From Aerococcaceae bacterium zg-1292 (GTDB lineage: Bacteria; Bacillota; Bacilli; Lactobacillales; Aerococcaceae), in contig CP065955.1 of NCBI GenBank assembly GCA_016126655.1, positions 1,843,001 through 1,907,000 on the forward strand: a stretch of 64,000 bases of DNA. The letters are read 5' to 3'. The translations under genes and the position numbers were made by a program. Shown one piece after another: positions 9,131 to 18,053 of the stretch (positions are counted from its first letter, which is position 1; the number at the start of each line of letters is the position of its first letter). The notes beneath the pieces are model-generated. The model worked only from the letters and a program-made list of their open reading frames with translations, did no database searches and was not told where the DNA came from.

Positions 9131-10270
9131 TTATTCCAGCATTAGTAATTGTTCTAGTTTTTTCTGTAAGGTAGAAATTGGTACTGTATGTTCGGTTCGA
9201 CTAGAAACCCATTGCCATTTTTGGGGTATGTCACGTAGACTTACCTTATTCGGTACCGTGACGGTAATCAATTGAACATGCCACACACGGTGAGAGAATA
9301 CGTGTTTAACTGACGAAAACACTGTCGCATTCACCTGAATCGTGTCATCCGATAACCAATTCATTCGATAACGTTCAGCTAATGGCTCCAATAATTCTTT
9401 TTTCGTTGCGGCAAGGTGTTCAATTTCATACTCAATCATCGGAAAATGCCATAATCCTGTTAATAACTCATCATCTAAATGTTGACGATATAAAACATTC
9501 CCCTCAGTGTCATGGATATAATACGCAATAAGATGGTGATGTGTCTGCTTAATCTTTTTGGATTTAACGGGATATTGTTCTGCTGTTTCATTAATAAATG
9601 AAGCATCATAGGCTTTTACCGGGCTGTTTTCTGGATAATAATTGGTCGGTGTCATAATCGTTGCGCCTAAATCCATCATCGCTTGATTAAAATCACCTGG
9701 ACGCTCTTTATCAATCAACTCTGTTAATATCGCTGCAAATTGTTTGCGTGAACTTGCTTTAGCAATATCTGCATCCAGTTCAAATAATCGCGCGGTAACT
9801 CGTAATAAATTACCGTCAATTGCCGGCTCAGGTAAATTAAACGCCATACTACCTATCGCAGCAGCGGTATACGGCCCAATTCCTTTTAGCGCTAATAACT
9901 CCGGCATCGTCTGTGGCATTTGACCATTATGGCGTTCAACAATTTGTTGCGCCGCTATTTTCAAATTACGTGCTCTCGAATAATAACCTAAACCTTGCCA
10001 CAACTGCAGGAGAACTTGCTCATTCACTTGTGCCAATGTTTTAATATCCGGAATTTCCGCAATAAAACGTTCAAAATATGGAATGACTGTCGCCACTTGT
10101 GTTTGTTGTAACATTATTTCACTAATCCAAATATAATAGGGATTATTATCTCGTCGCCAAGGTAAGTCACGTTTGTTTGCATCATACCACGCTAATAAAT
10201 CCGAACGAAATTGTTCTACCTTTTTCGAATCCCAGCCATATCTGGATAAAATATTGGTTGTTTCTTCCAA
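9131..10270 (-). CDS. mutY: A/G-specific adenine glycosylase lacking the Fe-S cluster cysteines
   Basis: Base-excision repair enzyme that removes adenine opposite 8-oxoguanine. The 379-residue protein has the catalytic Glu51 in SEIMLQQTQV, the helix-hairpin-helix LLALKGIGPYTAAAIG (about 125-140), catalytic Asp152 in AIDGN and a C-terminal NUDIX-like domain for 8-oxoG recognition. The four cysteines that normally hold the 4Fe-4S cluster are replaced (aligned residues Met206, Pro213, Ser216, Asp222) although surrounding residues TP, P-V and A are kept. Clusterless MutY enzymes are known from Lactobacillus and Entamoeba. The start is a TTG. Confidence 0.95.
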   Translation of the reverse strand: MEETTNILSRYGWDSKKVEQFRSDLLAWYDANKRDLPWRRDNNPYYIWISEIMLQQTQVATVIPYFERFIAEIPDIKTLAQVNEQVLLQLWQGLGYYSRARNLKIAAQQIVERHNGQMPQTMPELLALKGIGPYTAAAIGSMAFNLPEPAIDGNLLRVTARLFELDADIAKASSRKQFAAILTELIDKERPGDFNQAMMDLGATIMTPTNYYPENSPVKAYDASFINETAEQYPVKSKKIKQTHHHLIAYYIHDTEGNVLYRQHLDDELLTGLWHFPMIEYEIEHLAATKKELLEPLAERYRMNWLSDDTIQVNATVFSSVKHVFSHRVWHVQLITVTVPNKVSLRDIPQKWQWVSSRTEHTVPISTLQKKLEQLLMLE

Positions 10271-10301
10271 ACAATCATCTCTTTTCTATTTAGTAGACAC
10301 A

Positions 10302-11147
10302 CTAATCAAACACATCCGGATTGTTCGTCTGCCAATCTTTGATGGCGTCATAATCAAATCCTTTGCGCATCAGGGTTTCTGTTATTTTTTGTTTGAGTAG
10401 ATAGCCTTCATACTTACGTGCTAAACGCCGCAATGCTTTTTCCGCTTCTTTTATTAATAAATCATCTTGCTTGTCTTCTTGTATGGAGGTATCAATATCT
10501 TGTAATACCATTTGTATAGTTTCTTGTTCATATCCTTTTTTTCGCAATTGTTCACGTAATTTTTCAATTAATTTTTTGGGAGGATAATTTGTTTTAATAG
10601 CAATATACTTGTCTGCTACAGTTTGCGCATTTTCCAATTGTTGTTGAGAGGGATACTCTTGTAAAGCTTCATCGATAATTGAATCAATTACGCCCTTTTG
10701 TCGCAATTGATGTCTTATCAATGTTGGACCTTTATAATTGAGATTCGCATGCGTGCGAACAAAGCTTTGACTATATATCAAGTCATCGAGATACTGTTGC
10801 CCAATTAAACGTTCAACAACCGATTCAACTACCAAATCCGGACGCTGATTACTCAAGTCAGCTGCTTCTTCTTTAGCTCGGTTTTCGACATATTCAAATA
10901 AATAATCACGCATTTCTTGGATCGTTCGTAAACCATACGATAAATAATGAATCCCTTTTAAATAAACACTCTGTGCATATTCACTAGCAACAATCTCTTG
11001 CATCGTATCAGTAGATATTTCCTGCGCTTTGTATAAGCCAAATTGAATCAGCACCGACTCATGGATGCCCATCCAAAATTCATTATCAATATATAGGTTA
11101 TAGCGTTCTGTATTTTTCTTTTGACGTTCAATTTTCGTCACTTTCAT
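10302..11147 (-). CDS. recX: Regulatory protein RecX
   Basis: Modulator that binds RecA filaments and limits recombination. The 281-residue protein shows the RecX pattern of repeated three-helix units (SYGLRTIQEMRDYL, NYKGPTLIRHQLRQKGV, LREQLRKKGY, LKQKITETLMRKGFDY). It is of the long form seen in Lactobacillales. The start ATG at 11147 follows GGTGAGGGT; the frame is open further upstream without a good ribosome-binding site. It lies 31 bp upstream of mutY and may be co-transcribed with it. Confidence 0.9.
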   Translation of the reverse strand: MKVTKIERQKKNTERYNLYIDNEFWMGIHESVLIQFGLYKAQEISTDTMQEIVASEYAQSVYLKGIHYLSYGLRTIQEMRDYLFEYVENRAKEEAADLSNQRPDLVVESVVERLIGQQYLDDLIYSQSFVRTHANLNYKGPTLIRHQLRQKGVIDSIIDEALQEYPSQQQLENAQTVADKYIAIKTNYPPKKLIEKLREQLRKKGYEQETIQMVLQDIDTSIQEDKQDDLLIKEAEKALRRLARKYEGYLLKQKITETLMRKGFDYDAIKDWQTNNPDVFD

Positions 11148-11290
11148 ACCCTCACCTACCTTCACTTTATTATAGTCATTTTTAAACAATTAAACCAATG
11201 TTTTATAGTATATGACTTGCACCGCTAGAAACTATCATAATAACAACAGCAGCGTTTACAGTCGTTCATGTACCGTCTTCACAACAATAA

Positions 11291-11312
11291 AGAGGATGCT
11301 AATGCAACCTCT
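11291..11312 (-). terminator. Terminator after recN
   Basis: Minus strand AGAGG-T-TGC, loop ATTA, GCA-T-CCTCT, followed by TTATTGTTG. The stem has 8 pairs and one T-T mismatch; the T-tract is imperfect, so strength is uncertain. Confidence 0.55.
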
Positions 11313-11346
11313 CCAAAAAATAATATATTATCCGACTGTGATGTTG

Positions 11347-13101
11347 CTAGGACTCACTTAATCTTTCTTTAACCGACTGCATTTCAACTAACATTTCTTT
11401 AGCGAGTTGTCGTGAAGAATCTGTAATTTGTTTGCCAGAAATCATATTGGCTAGTATTTCAATCCGTTCAGCGACATTCACTTGAGCAACAGCTGTATGT
11501 GTCCGGTTGTTTTCAACAATTTTTTGGATATATAATTGTTGTGCGGCAATGGCTGCGACTTGCGCCAAATGCGTGATGCAGAGCACTTGATTCACTTGCG
11601 CAATTTGAGCAATTTTTTCGGCAATCGCTTGAGCGACGCGTCCTGATACACCGGTATCAATCTCATCAAACACCATCACACGTTCACCTGATTGACGACT
11701 AAAGACCGCTTTGAGCGCCAGCATAAATCGTGACAACTCACCACCACTAGCTACCTTAACCAATGGCTTACTTGCTTCACCGACATTGGTGATAGCGTAA
11801 AATTCTGCAATATCTAATCCCATCTCATTAAGCTGTAAGTAATCGACACTCCCGATATCCACTAGCTCAAATCGCTGTGACTCCACCGTTTCAAAATGCA
11901 CATCAAATCGACTATGTGACATATATAAATCCGCTAATTCCTTTTCAATGGCTGCGACCAATTGCTGCGCTAGCGCGACACGCGCCTCATGTAATGCTTG
12001 CGCTAATCCAAATGCTTGCTCATAAGCAACACGTAATTCATCGCTTAGTGCCTTTAAGTAATCTTCACGGTGTTTAACTTGGTAAATCTCCTCAGAAATT
12101 TGGTCATAATACGCCATAATTTCTTCGATTTCCATGCCATATTTACGTTTTAATTGCCCTAATTCACTCAACCGTGCTTCAATTTCATCAATTGACTGGC
12201 TATCATCTTCGCCAAAATCACCATTCATTGCGATTTCATGCGCCACTTCTTGTAAATCATAGCGCATTGAATTTAATTGTTCAAATAAGGCAGGAAATGC
12301 TTCATGATAATGTTGTATTTGACCTAATTCACTGATGACTTCGTTTAAGTTACCTAATATACTACTTTCATGTTCTGATAATAAATAGTTAATAGCAGCG
12401 ACACCTTGTGAAATCTTAGCCGCATTTTGCAGGCGCAAACTAGTTTGTTCAAGTGATTCGTATTCATCTTTGGACAAATTAGCTGCTTCGATTTCACTCA
12501 CTTGAAACTCTAAAAAGCTCAAGCGTTGCAATTGCTCTTGTTCATTTTTTTGACTTTGTTGCCACTTAGAACGAACCGTTTGGTACTGTTCATATGCTTG
12601 TTGGTAATTCATCTTTAATTGTTCAAAATGCTCATCACCTAATTGGTCTATTAAAGCTAAATGTTGTGTATTATCAAGGAGTGCTTGGTGTTCATTTTGT
12701 CCGTGAATATCAACTAAATGTTCACCGATGCGTTTCAACGTCGTAACATTAATGAGTTGACCATTGACACGAATAATATTTTTACCTTGTTGCGTAATTT
12801 CTCGTCGAATAATTAATCCATCTATAGCCAAATTAGTGCAATCGATACCTAAGGCATCAAGCGTTTGCGTTAAGGCTGTCGGTACAGTATCAAACGAAAA
12901 CATCCCTTCAACCACTAATTTATCACTGCCTTGACGAATATACTCATTCGAGCCACGGCCTCCACACAAAATACCCAATGCATCGATAATAATCGACTTT
13001 CCTGCACCTGTCTCACCAGATAATACTGTCATATGATTGGAAAAATCAATCGTCACTTGGTCAATAATCGCAAATGATTCTATTTTGATACTTTGTAACA
13101 T
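11347..13101 (-). CDS. recN: DNA repair protein RecN
   Basis: SMC-like ATPase that acts early at double-strand breaks. The 584-residue protein has Walker A GETGAGKS near residue 30, a long central coiled coil (about 160-380), the ABC signature ASGGELSRFMLALK and Walker B VMVFDEIDTGVSG. GAGGAG precedes the ATG. It is the last gene of the folD-xseA-xseB-ispA-tlyA-recN cluster. argR, which sits between tlyA and recN in many Bacilli, is absent here. Confidence 0.96.
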   Translation of the reverse strand: MLQSIKIESFAIIDQVTIDFSNHMTVLSGETGAGKSIIIDALGILCGGRGSNEYIRQGSDKLVVEGMFSFDTVPTALTQTLDALGIDCTNLAIDGLIIRREITQQGKNIIRVNGQLINVTTLKRIGEHLVDIHGQNEHQALLDNTQHLALIDQLGDEHFEQLKMNYQQAYEQYQTVRSKWQQSQKNEQEQLQRLSFLEFQVSEIEAANLSKDEYESLEQTSLRLQNAAKISQGVAAINYLLSEHESSILGNLNEVISELGQIQHYHEAFPALFEQLNSMRYDLQEVAHEIAMNGDFGEDDSQSIDEIEARLSELGQLKRKYGMEIEEIMAYYDQISEEIYQVKHREDYLKALSDELRVAYEQAFGLAQALHEARVALAQQLVAAIEKELADLYMSHSRFDVHFETVESQRFELVDIGSVDYLQLNEMGLDIAEFYAITNVGEASKPLVKVASGGELSRFMLALKAVFSRQSGERVMVFDEIDTGVSGRVAQAIAEKIAQIAQVNQVLCITHLAQVAAIAAQQLYIQKIVENNRTHTAVAQVNVAERIEILANMISGKQITDSSRQLAKEMLVEMQSVKERLSES

Positions 13102-13127
13102 CGCCTCTTTCTCCTCTCATACTCATA

Positions 13128-13940
13128 TTAAAATGTATCATGTGCTTGCGCAACAATGTCTTCAATCGCCACATTTTGCCAGCTTTGATTATTTAATTGC
13201 TTGGCATTGCGTAATTTTGCTAAAAACTCAATATTCCCTTCGCCACCTGTAATCGGTGAGAACGTTAAGTCTTCAACCACATAACCGATTGAACTGGCAA
13301 ATTGTAATACTTCTTCTAATACATCTTGGTGAACCATGGAATCTTTGACAATTCCATTTTTACCGATACGTTCTCTTCCTGCTTCAAATTGTGGTTTAAT
13401 CAATGCCAATACTACACCATCTTGTTCTAAAATATCGACGAGCGGTGGTAGTATAAGACGTAAGGAGATAAACGACACATCAATACTCGCAATGGTCGGC
13501 ACTCCGCGTGTAAAATCGTCTGGTGTTGAATAACGAAAATTTTGCCGCTCCATCACTTCAACACGAGGGTCAATACGTAGAGAGTATGCTAATTGGTTAT
13601 AGCCAACATCTAATGCATAACTCATTTGAGCACCAAATTGGAGTGCCGCATCAGTAAACCCGCCTGTCGATGCACCAATATCCAAAAGCCGTTGATTGGT
13701 CATATCGATATCAAATACCTTAATCGCTTTTTCTAATTTTAATCCGCCACGACTAACATAAGGCATTGTTTTACCTTTAATATGCAATTCTTTATCCGCA
13801 GGGATTTTTTCTCCAGGCTTATCATAACGCTGATTATTCTCATCATAAATCTGTCCCGCCATAATTAATCGTTTCGCCTGTTCTCTTGATTCAGTCAATC
13901 CTAATTGAACTACTAATTTATCTAATCGTTCTTTTTTCAT
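13128..13940 (-). CDS. tlyA: TlyA family rRNA methyltransferase / hemolysin-like protein (YqxC)
   Basis: The 270-residue protein combines an N-terminal S4 RNA-binding domain (about 1-62) with a FtsJ/RrmJ-type methyltransferase domain that begins at VSRGGLKLEKA. The SAM-binding loop LLDIGASTGGFTDAAL is clear. Homologues 2'-O-methylate 16S and 23S rRNA; older records call them hemolysins. GGAG precedes the ATG and only 3 bp separate it from ispA, so it belongs to the same operon. Confidence 0.93.
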   Translation of the reverse strand: MKKERLDKLVVQLGLTESREQAKRLIMAGQIYDENNQRYDKPGEKIPADKELHIKGKTMPYVSRGGLKLEKAIKVFDIDMTNQRLLDIGASTGGFTDAALQFGAQMSYALDVGYNQLAYSLRIDPRVEVMERQNFRYSTPDDFTRGVPTIASIDVSFISLRLILPPLVDILEQDGVVLALIKPQFEAGRERIGKNGIVKDSMVHQDVLEEVLQFASSIGYVVEDLTFSPITGGEGNIEFLAKLRNAKQLNNQSWQNVAIEDIVAQAHDTF

Positions 13941-13943
13941 TGC

Positions 13944-14828
13944 TTACTCCACACTCACAAATGATAAAAATTGCGCTAATGATTGATAATCCTTACCCGT
14001 TTGCGCTGTCAAAGTATCTAGTACGACAACCGCGTGTGACAATTCGTCAGCTAAAGCCTGTTTGGCACCGTCTAATGACAATAAACTTGGATAAGTCACT
14101 TTGTCTAATGCACTATCTGCTTGTGTTTGTTTACCTGTTGTATCAATCGTACCAATCTCATCCATAATATCGTTATGAATTTGAAAGGCGCGACCAAAAT
14201 GTGCGGCAAATTGTTCGAGTTGTTCCTGAACCTCAAACGGTAATCCAGCAATCACACTGGCTGCTTGCACTGCAAATAAAAATAACTTGCCCGTTTTTAA
14301 GTAATGAATGCGTGCCAATTGCTCAAGCGTAATCGCTTGACCGGTCGATTGAATATCACTCATTTGTCCAGCAATCATTCCTACCGAACCTGCCGCTTGG
14401 CTCAGCAAGTGAATAATTTTTACTTTTTGCTCCGGTGTTAAAAAATCATCACTAGTAATAACATTAAAGGCATCCGTCAATAATGCATCACCGGTTAAAA
14501 TAGCCGTTGCTTCACCAAATTTTTTATGGCTGGTCAATTGACCACGGCGATAATCATCATTATCCATTGCTGGCAAATCATCATGTATCAATGAATAAGT
14601 ATGGATATATTCTAACGCTATCGCTGTTTTTAAACCTAACTTGACGGAATCAATCCCTTGAATCCCGAGTACCCATAATAACATTACCGGCCGCACACGT
14701 TTACCGCCATTCAATAAAGAGTAAATCATCGGTTCCATCAACTCAATCGGTGTCGTTTCATAACGCGTTGTTTGTTCAAGACCTCGATTAAAAATTTCGC
14801 GCAAATTATCAAATGTTAAGATACTCAT
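13944..14828 (-). CDS. ispA: Polyprenyl (farnesyl/geranyl) diphosphate synthase
   Basis: Prenyl chain elongation enzyme that supplies farnesyl diphosphate for undecaprenyl phosphate and quinones. The 294-residue protein contains the first Asp-rich motif HDDLPAMDND (about residues 82-91). The second is QIHNDIMDE, where the usual first Asp of DDxxD is Asn; this is unusual but the remaining acidic residues are kept. Its start overlaps the xseB stop by 4 bp (ATGA), showing translational coupling. Confidence 0.94.
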   Translation of the reverse strand: MSILTFDNLREIFNRGLEQTTRYETTPIELMEPMIYSLLNGGKRVRPVMLLWVLGIQGIDSVKLGLKTAIALEYIHTYSLIHDDLPAMDNDDYRRGQLTSHKKFGEATAILTGDALLTDAFNVITSDDFLTPEQKVKIIHLLSQAAGSVGMIAGQMSDIQSTGQAITLEQLARIHYLKTGKLFLFAVQAASVIAGLPFEVQEQLEQFAAHFGRAFQIHNDIMDEIGTIDTTGKQTQADSALDKVTYPSLLSLDGAKQALADELSHAVVVLDTLTAQTGKDYQSLAQFLSFVSVE

Positions 14829-15061
14829 ACCGCATCCTCATCCAATAACACTTCACCTTGTGGCGTCATCATTTTAGCAACCGTTTGTTCTGCTTTCGTC
14901 AAAGCTGTTTGACAATATTGGCTCAATTCAATCCCCTCTTTAAAAGCATTTAATGCTTCTTCTAAAGGCAATTCCCCACGTTCTAATTGTTGTACAATTT
15001 GCTCTAACTGTGTTAACGCTGTTTCAAAACTTTCTGGTTGTTTTGCTTTCTTCGTTGGCAT
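14825..15061 (-). CDS. xseB: Exodeoxyribonuclease VII small subunit
   Basis: Small subunit that partners XseA in degrading single-stranded DNA. The 78-residue protein has the typical FETALTQLEQIVQQLERGELPLEEALNAFKEG core. A longer frame to 15103 exists, but the ATG at 15061 follows AAGGGG and gives the usual length. It overlaps ispA at its end and lies 13 bp after xseA. Confidence 0.94.
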   Translation of the reverse strand: MPTKKAKQPESFETALTQLEQIVQQLERGELPLEEALNAFKEGIELSQYCQTALTKAEQTVAKMMTPQGEVLLDEDAV

Positions 15062-15074
15062 AACAATCCCCTTC

Positions 15075-16418
15075 CTATGTTTGTTCTGGTTGTGTTGCTT
15101 CAACAGTTGCTTGAATCAGTCCATCGCTGACACGTATCGACAGCATTTGATTAGTGTCTACTTGTTCAATACTTTTTACCACTTCATTTTTAGCTGTGAC
15201 GACTGAATAACCTCTTGCTAGAATATTCAGTGGGCTATACGCATCCAGTTGTATGATTTGCTTTTGAAACACTTGTTGTTTTTCTTGTAAATAGTGTTGC
15301 ATACTGCGACTCAAGCGTTCTGTTAAAAAGTTTACCTGTTGCTCATGTTGCTTCACTTTTTGCTGCGGTGTTGATAAGAGCAATCGTTGTGTTAATAACT
15401 GAACCGCATGATTTTTTTGACTAAAATAACGCTGTTGGTACTCATTGAGTAATTGCGTTAATGCATCTAATTGTTGTGAATATGCTTGGTACAAACGTTC
15501 TGGCTGCATCAATACATATGACTGTTGGACAGTAGTTAAACGTTTTTGTTTCTCACGCATTAATTTATTCATCGCGTGAATCAGTCGTTCTTGATGTGCT
15601 GCAATTCCTTGCAACAACTCAACCATAACCGGTGTCGATAATTCTGCCGCTGCTGTTGGTGTCGGTGCACGTAAATCGGCAACCAAATCAGCAATCGTAA
15701 TATCTGTTTCATGACCAATTGATGAGATGACTGGTATCGGGCACGACAGAATCGCTTGTGCGACCACTTCTTCATTAAAAGACCACAAATCTTCAATGGA
15801 GCCACCCCCACGTGCCAAAATCACTGTATCAAATTCAGTCGCACGTTGTTTGACTTGTTCAAACGCTTTAACGATTTCAGCGACAGATTCCTTACCTTGC
15901 ACACGGGTTGGAAATACAGTCACTTGCACAATCGGATAGCGCCGTTTAATCGTCGTTAAAATATCTCGAATTACTGCACCTGTTGGACTTGTTATCACCG
16001 CAATTTTTTTAGGAAAACGGACAATCGGTCGTTGGTTTTGTTGAAATAATCCAGCAGCTTGAAACTTCTGCTTCAATTGCTCCAATGCCTGGTACAAGGC
16101 ACCAACACCATCTGGTTGAATCGATTCAATCACCAATTGATACTGCCCTGATGGTTCAAATAAAGTCACGCGCCCTACCGCTAATACTTTCATCCCTTCT
16201 TCTAAACGAAAGTTCAACTTATTAAAAGCGCCCTTATACATTACTGCGCTAATTCGTGCCTGTTCATCTTTCAAATTAAAATATTGATGCGCGTTCGGTC
16301 GCAACCGAAAATTGGATACTTCCCCGACTACAAACACTCGTTGCAAATGCGGGTCCGCATCAAATTTACGCTTTAAATATTGAGTTAAGGCTTTCACACT
16401 TAAATATTTTTCTGTCAC
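15075..16418 (-). CDS. xseA: Exodeoxyribonuclease VII large subunit
   Basis: Catalytic subunit of exonuclease VII. The 447-residue protein has an N-terminal OB fold (about 1-105) and the Exonuc_VII_L domain with ITSPTGAVIRDILTTIKRRYP, RGGGSIEDLWSFN and SSIGHETDITIADLVADLRAPTPTAAAEL, all diagnostic. The chosen start is GTG at 16418 after GGGGGTGAG. An ATG further upstream lies inside the repeat and would add about 34 residues encoded by repeat sequence, so it is rejected. Confidence 0.93.
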   Translation of the reverse strand: MTEKYLSVKALTQYLKRKFDADPHLQRVFVVGEVSNFRLRPNAHQYFNLKDEQARISAVMYKGAFNKLNFRLEEGMKVLAVGRVTLFEPSGQYQLVIESIQPDGVGALYQALEQLKQKFQAAGLFQQNQRPIVRFPKKIAVITSPTGAVIRDILTTIKRRYPIVQVTVFPTRVQGKESVAEIVKAFEQVKQRATEFDTVILARGGGSIEDLWSFNEEVVAQAILSCPIPVISSIGHETDITIADLVADLRAPTPTAAAELSTPVMVELLQGIAAHQERLIHAMNKLMREKQKRLTTVQQSYVLMQPERLYQAYSQQLDALTQLLNEYQQRYFSQKNHAVQLLTQRLLLSTPQQKVKQHEQQVNFLTERLSRSMQHYLQEKQQVFQKQIIQLDAYSPLNILARGYSVVTAKNEVVKSIEQVDTNQMLSIRVSDGLIQATVEATQPEQT

Positions 16419-16430
16419 TTTCTCACCCCC

Positions 16431-16770
16431 ATTTTGGCTCGTTCGGCTTGGCTTGACGTCCACTTCACAAAATCCTTCTGTGCGTTTCACGCACGACAGT
16501 ATTTTGCTCCAGTGGTTCAAGCCAGGACAGCCTCACTCTCACCATCTGTTATTTTGGTTCGTTCGGGCTGACTCGGCATCCACTTCGCATTGCTCTTGAA
16601 GTGCTTACGCACTTCTACGAACTCTGCTCCAGTGGTCCGAGTCAGAACGCCCTCACTCTCACCATCTGTTATTTTGGTTCGTTCGGCTGACTCGGCATCC
16701 ACTTCGCATTGCTCTTGAAGTGCTTATGCACTTCTACGAACTCTGCTGCAGTGGTTCAAGCCAGAACGCC
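16431..16770 (-). repeat. Structured intercistronic repeat, three tandem copies
   Basis: Three head-to-tail copies start at 16431, 16551 and 16671 (period 120 bp). The first has inner stem GTGCG/CGCAC and outer arms GGCTTGA/TCAAGCC. The second has inner GAAGTGC/GCACTTC and outer GACTCGG/CCGAGTC, a compensatory variant, plus GGGC/GCCC. The third keeps the GAAGTGC hairpin but has mismatched outer arms (GACTCGG with TCAAGCC) and looks like a hybrid; its right end is shortened at the folD stop codon. The block separates folD from xseA. Confidence 0.88.
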
Positions 16771-16775
16771 CTTTG

Positions 16776-17657
16776 TTAATTTTGATTGATTAGTGCATCC
16801 ATATTGATATGATGTTGTTCACATGTGCATTGTAAAGTTTGCTGCAGCAACATCGCAACTGTCATCGGTCCGACACCACCAGGCACCGGCGTAATTGCAG
16901 CCGCTATTTCGCTGACCTCATCATACTGTACGTCGCCTACTAATTTACCATTGGCTTGTCGATTAATCCCAACATCAATGACTACTGCACCCGATTTTAC
17001 CATTGCTTTACTAATCAAACCAGGTTGACCGACTGCTGAAACAATAATGTCTGCTTGCTTCGTTAATGAAGCTAAATCTTTAGTGCGCGAATGACAAATA
17101 GTTACTGTAGCATTCGCATGAGTCATTAATTGTTGTAGTGGCAAACCAACAATTAAACTGCGGCCAACAATCACGACATGTTTACCACTCAATTCAATAT
17201 GATGGGCTGCTAATAAATCCATTATACCTTTGGGTGTACAAGGCAATAACGTCGCTTGGTTCGCCATTAATTTTCCCATATTTATTGGATGAAAGCCATC
17301 TACATCTTTGTGCGGTGCAATAGTTTCTAATAATAATCGCTCCTGTAAATGCGTAGGCAGCGGCAACTGTAAAATCATTCCATTCACACGACTGTCTTCA
17401 TTTAATTGTTCGATAGTACTGAGTAATTCTTGCTGTGTAATTGTTTCAGGTAAAGTTAACCATTCGAAATCAAAACCAATAGCACGCGCTTTTTTCTCTT
17501 TTTGGCCAACATATACCATACTAGCAGCATCTTCACCCACTGTTATGACTACCAATTTGGGCACAACATGATACTGCTCTTTCATTTGCGCCACTTGTTG
17601 TTTGTATTGAGCTAATAATACTTTTGACCTTTTTAAACCACTTAATATTTCTACCAT
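16776..17657 (-). CDS. folD: Bifunctional methylenetetrahydrofolate dehydrogenase / cyclohydrolase
   Basis: Cytoplasmic one-carbon enzyme interconverting methylene-, methenyl- and formyl-tetrahydrofolate. The 293-residue protein has the YVGQKEKKA motif with the catalytic Lys, the QLPLP segment, the NADP-binding GRSLIVGLPLQQL and the C-terminal TPVPGGVGPMTVAML. ATG 17657 follows AGGTGG; an upstream GTG lies within that ribosome-binding site and is rejected. First gene of the folD-xseA-xseB-ispA-tlyA-recN group, but separated from xseA by the repeat block. Confidence 0.95.
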   Translation of the reverse strand: MVEILSGLKRSKVLLAQYKQQVAQMKEQYHVVPKLVVITVGEDAASMVYVGQKEKKARAIGFDFEWLTLPETITQQELLSTIEQLNEDSRVNGMILQLPLPTHLQERLLLETIAPHKDVDGFHPINMGKLMANQATLLPCTPKGIMDLLAAHHIELSGKHVVIVGRSLIVGLPLQQLMTHANATVTICHSRTKDLASLTKQADIIVSAVGQPGLISKAMVKSGAVVIDVGINRQANGKLVGDVQYDEVSEIAAAITPVPGGVGPMTVAMLLQQTLQCTCEQHHINMDALINQN

Positions 17658-17668
17658 GTTGACCACCT

Positions 17669-17905
17669 GTTCTGGCTCTAAGGGTCTGAAATGCCACTGC
17701 TCAAAAGGTGTCTTTAACCATTGCCTTTCTTATCCGGTGCACTTAGGCTGCATCGGCGTTTAGTTCACAAAATCTCCCTGTACGTTTCTCGCACACCGAT
17801 TTTTTACTCCTATTGTCCGCCGTGCTCATTCCTATTTTCCAGTGACTCATTTCATAACATTCCTTGTCGCACTCTATTATTCATCGCTCGCTGGGGTGAC
17901 CTCGC
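17669..17905 (-). repeat. Decayed copies of the structured repeat
   Basis: The gap before folD holds diverged repeat pieces: TTCTGGCTCTAAGGGTCTGAAATG next to the folD ribosome-binding site, then CACTTAGGCTGCATCGG...TTCACAAAATC...CTGTACG TTTCT CGCACACCG (inner hairpin partly kept), then TCCAGTGACTCATTTCA. At least two fused relics are present. The remaining bases to 18053 show no gene. Confidence 0.6.
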
Positions 17906-18053
17906 TGCTCATTTCCGAAACCACTTCTGAACATTATTCATATACTAGTGACTTTTTGTATGATTCGAGGTAGCCGCCACGCTAAGACTATTCATTTATT
18001 CGTATTATACCTTATTAAGCATTAAATTTCATTGTGAAATGTGCCATTTAACT

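Noticed and set aside
16517-16702. 61-codon frame upstream of xseA and the upstream extension of xseA itself
   Set aside because: Encoded by repeat units; the xseA start at GTG 16418 has a proper Shine-Dalgarno.
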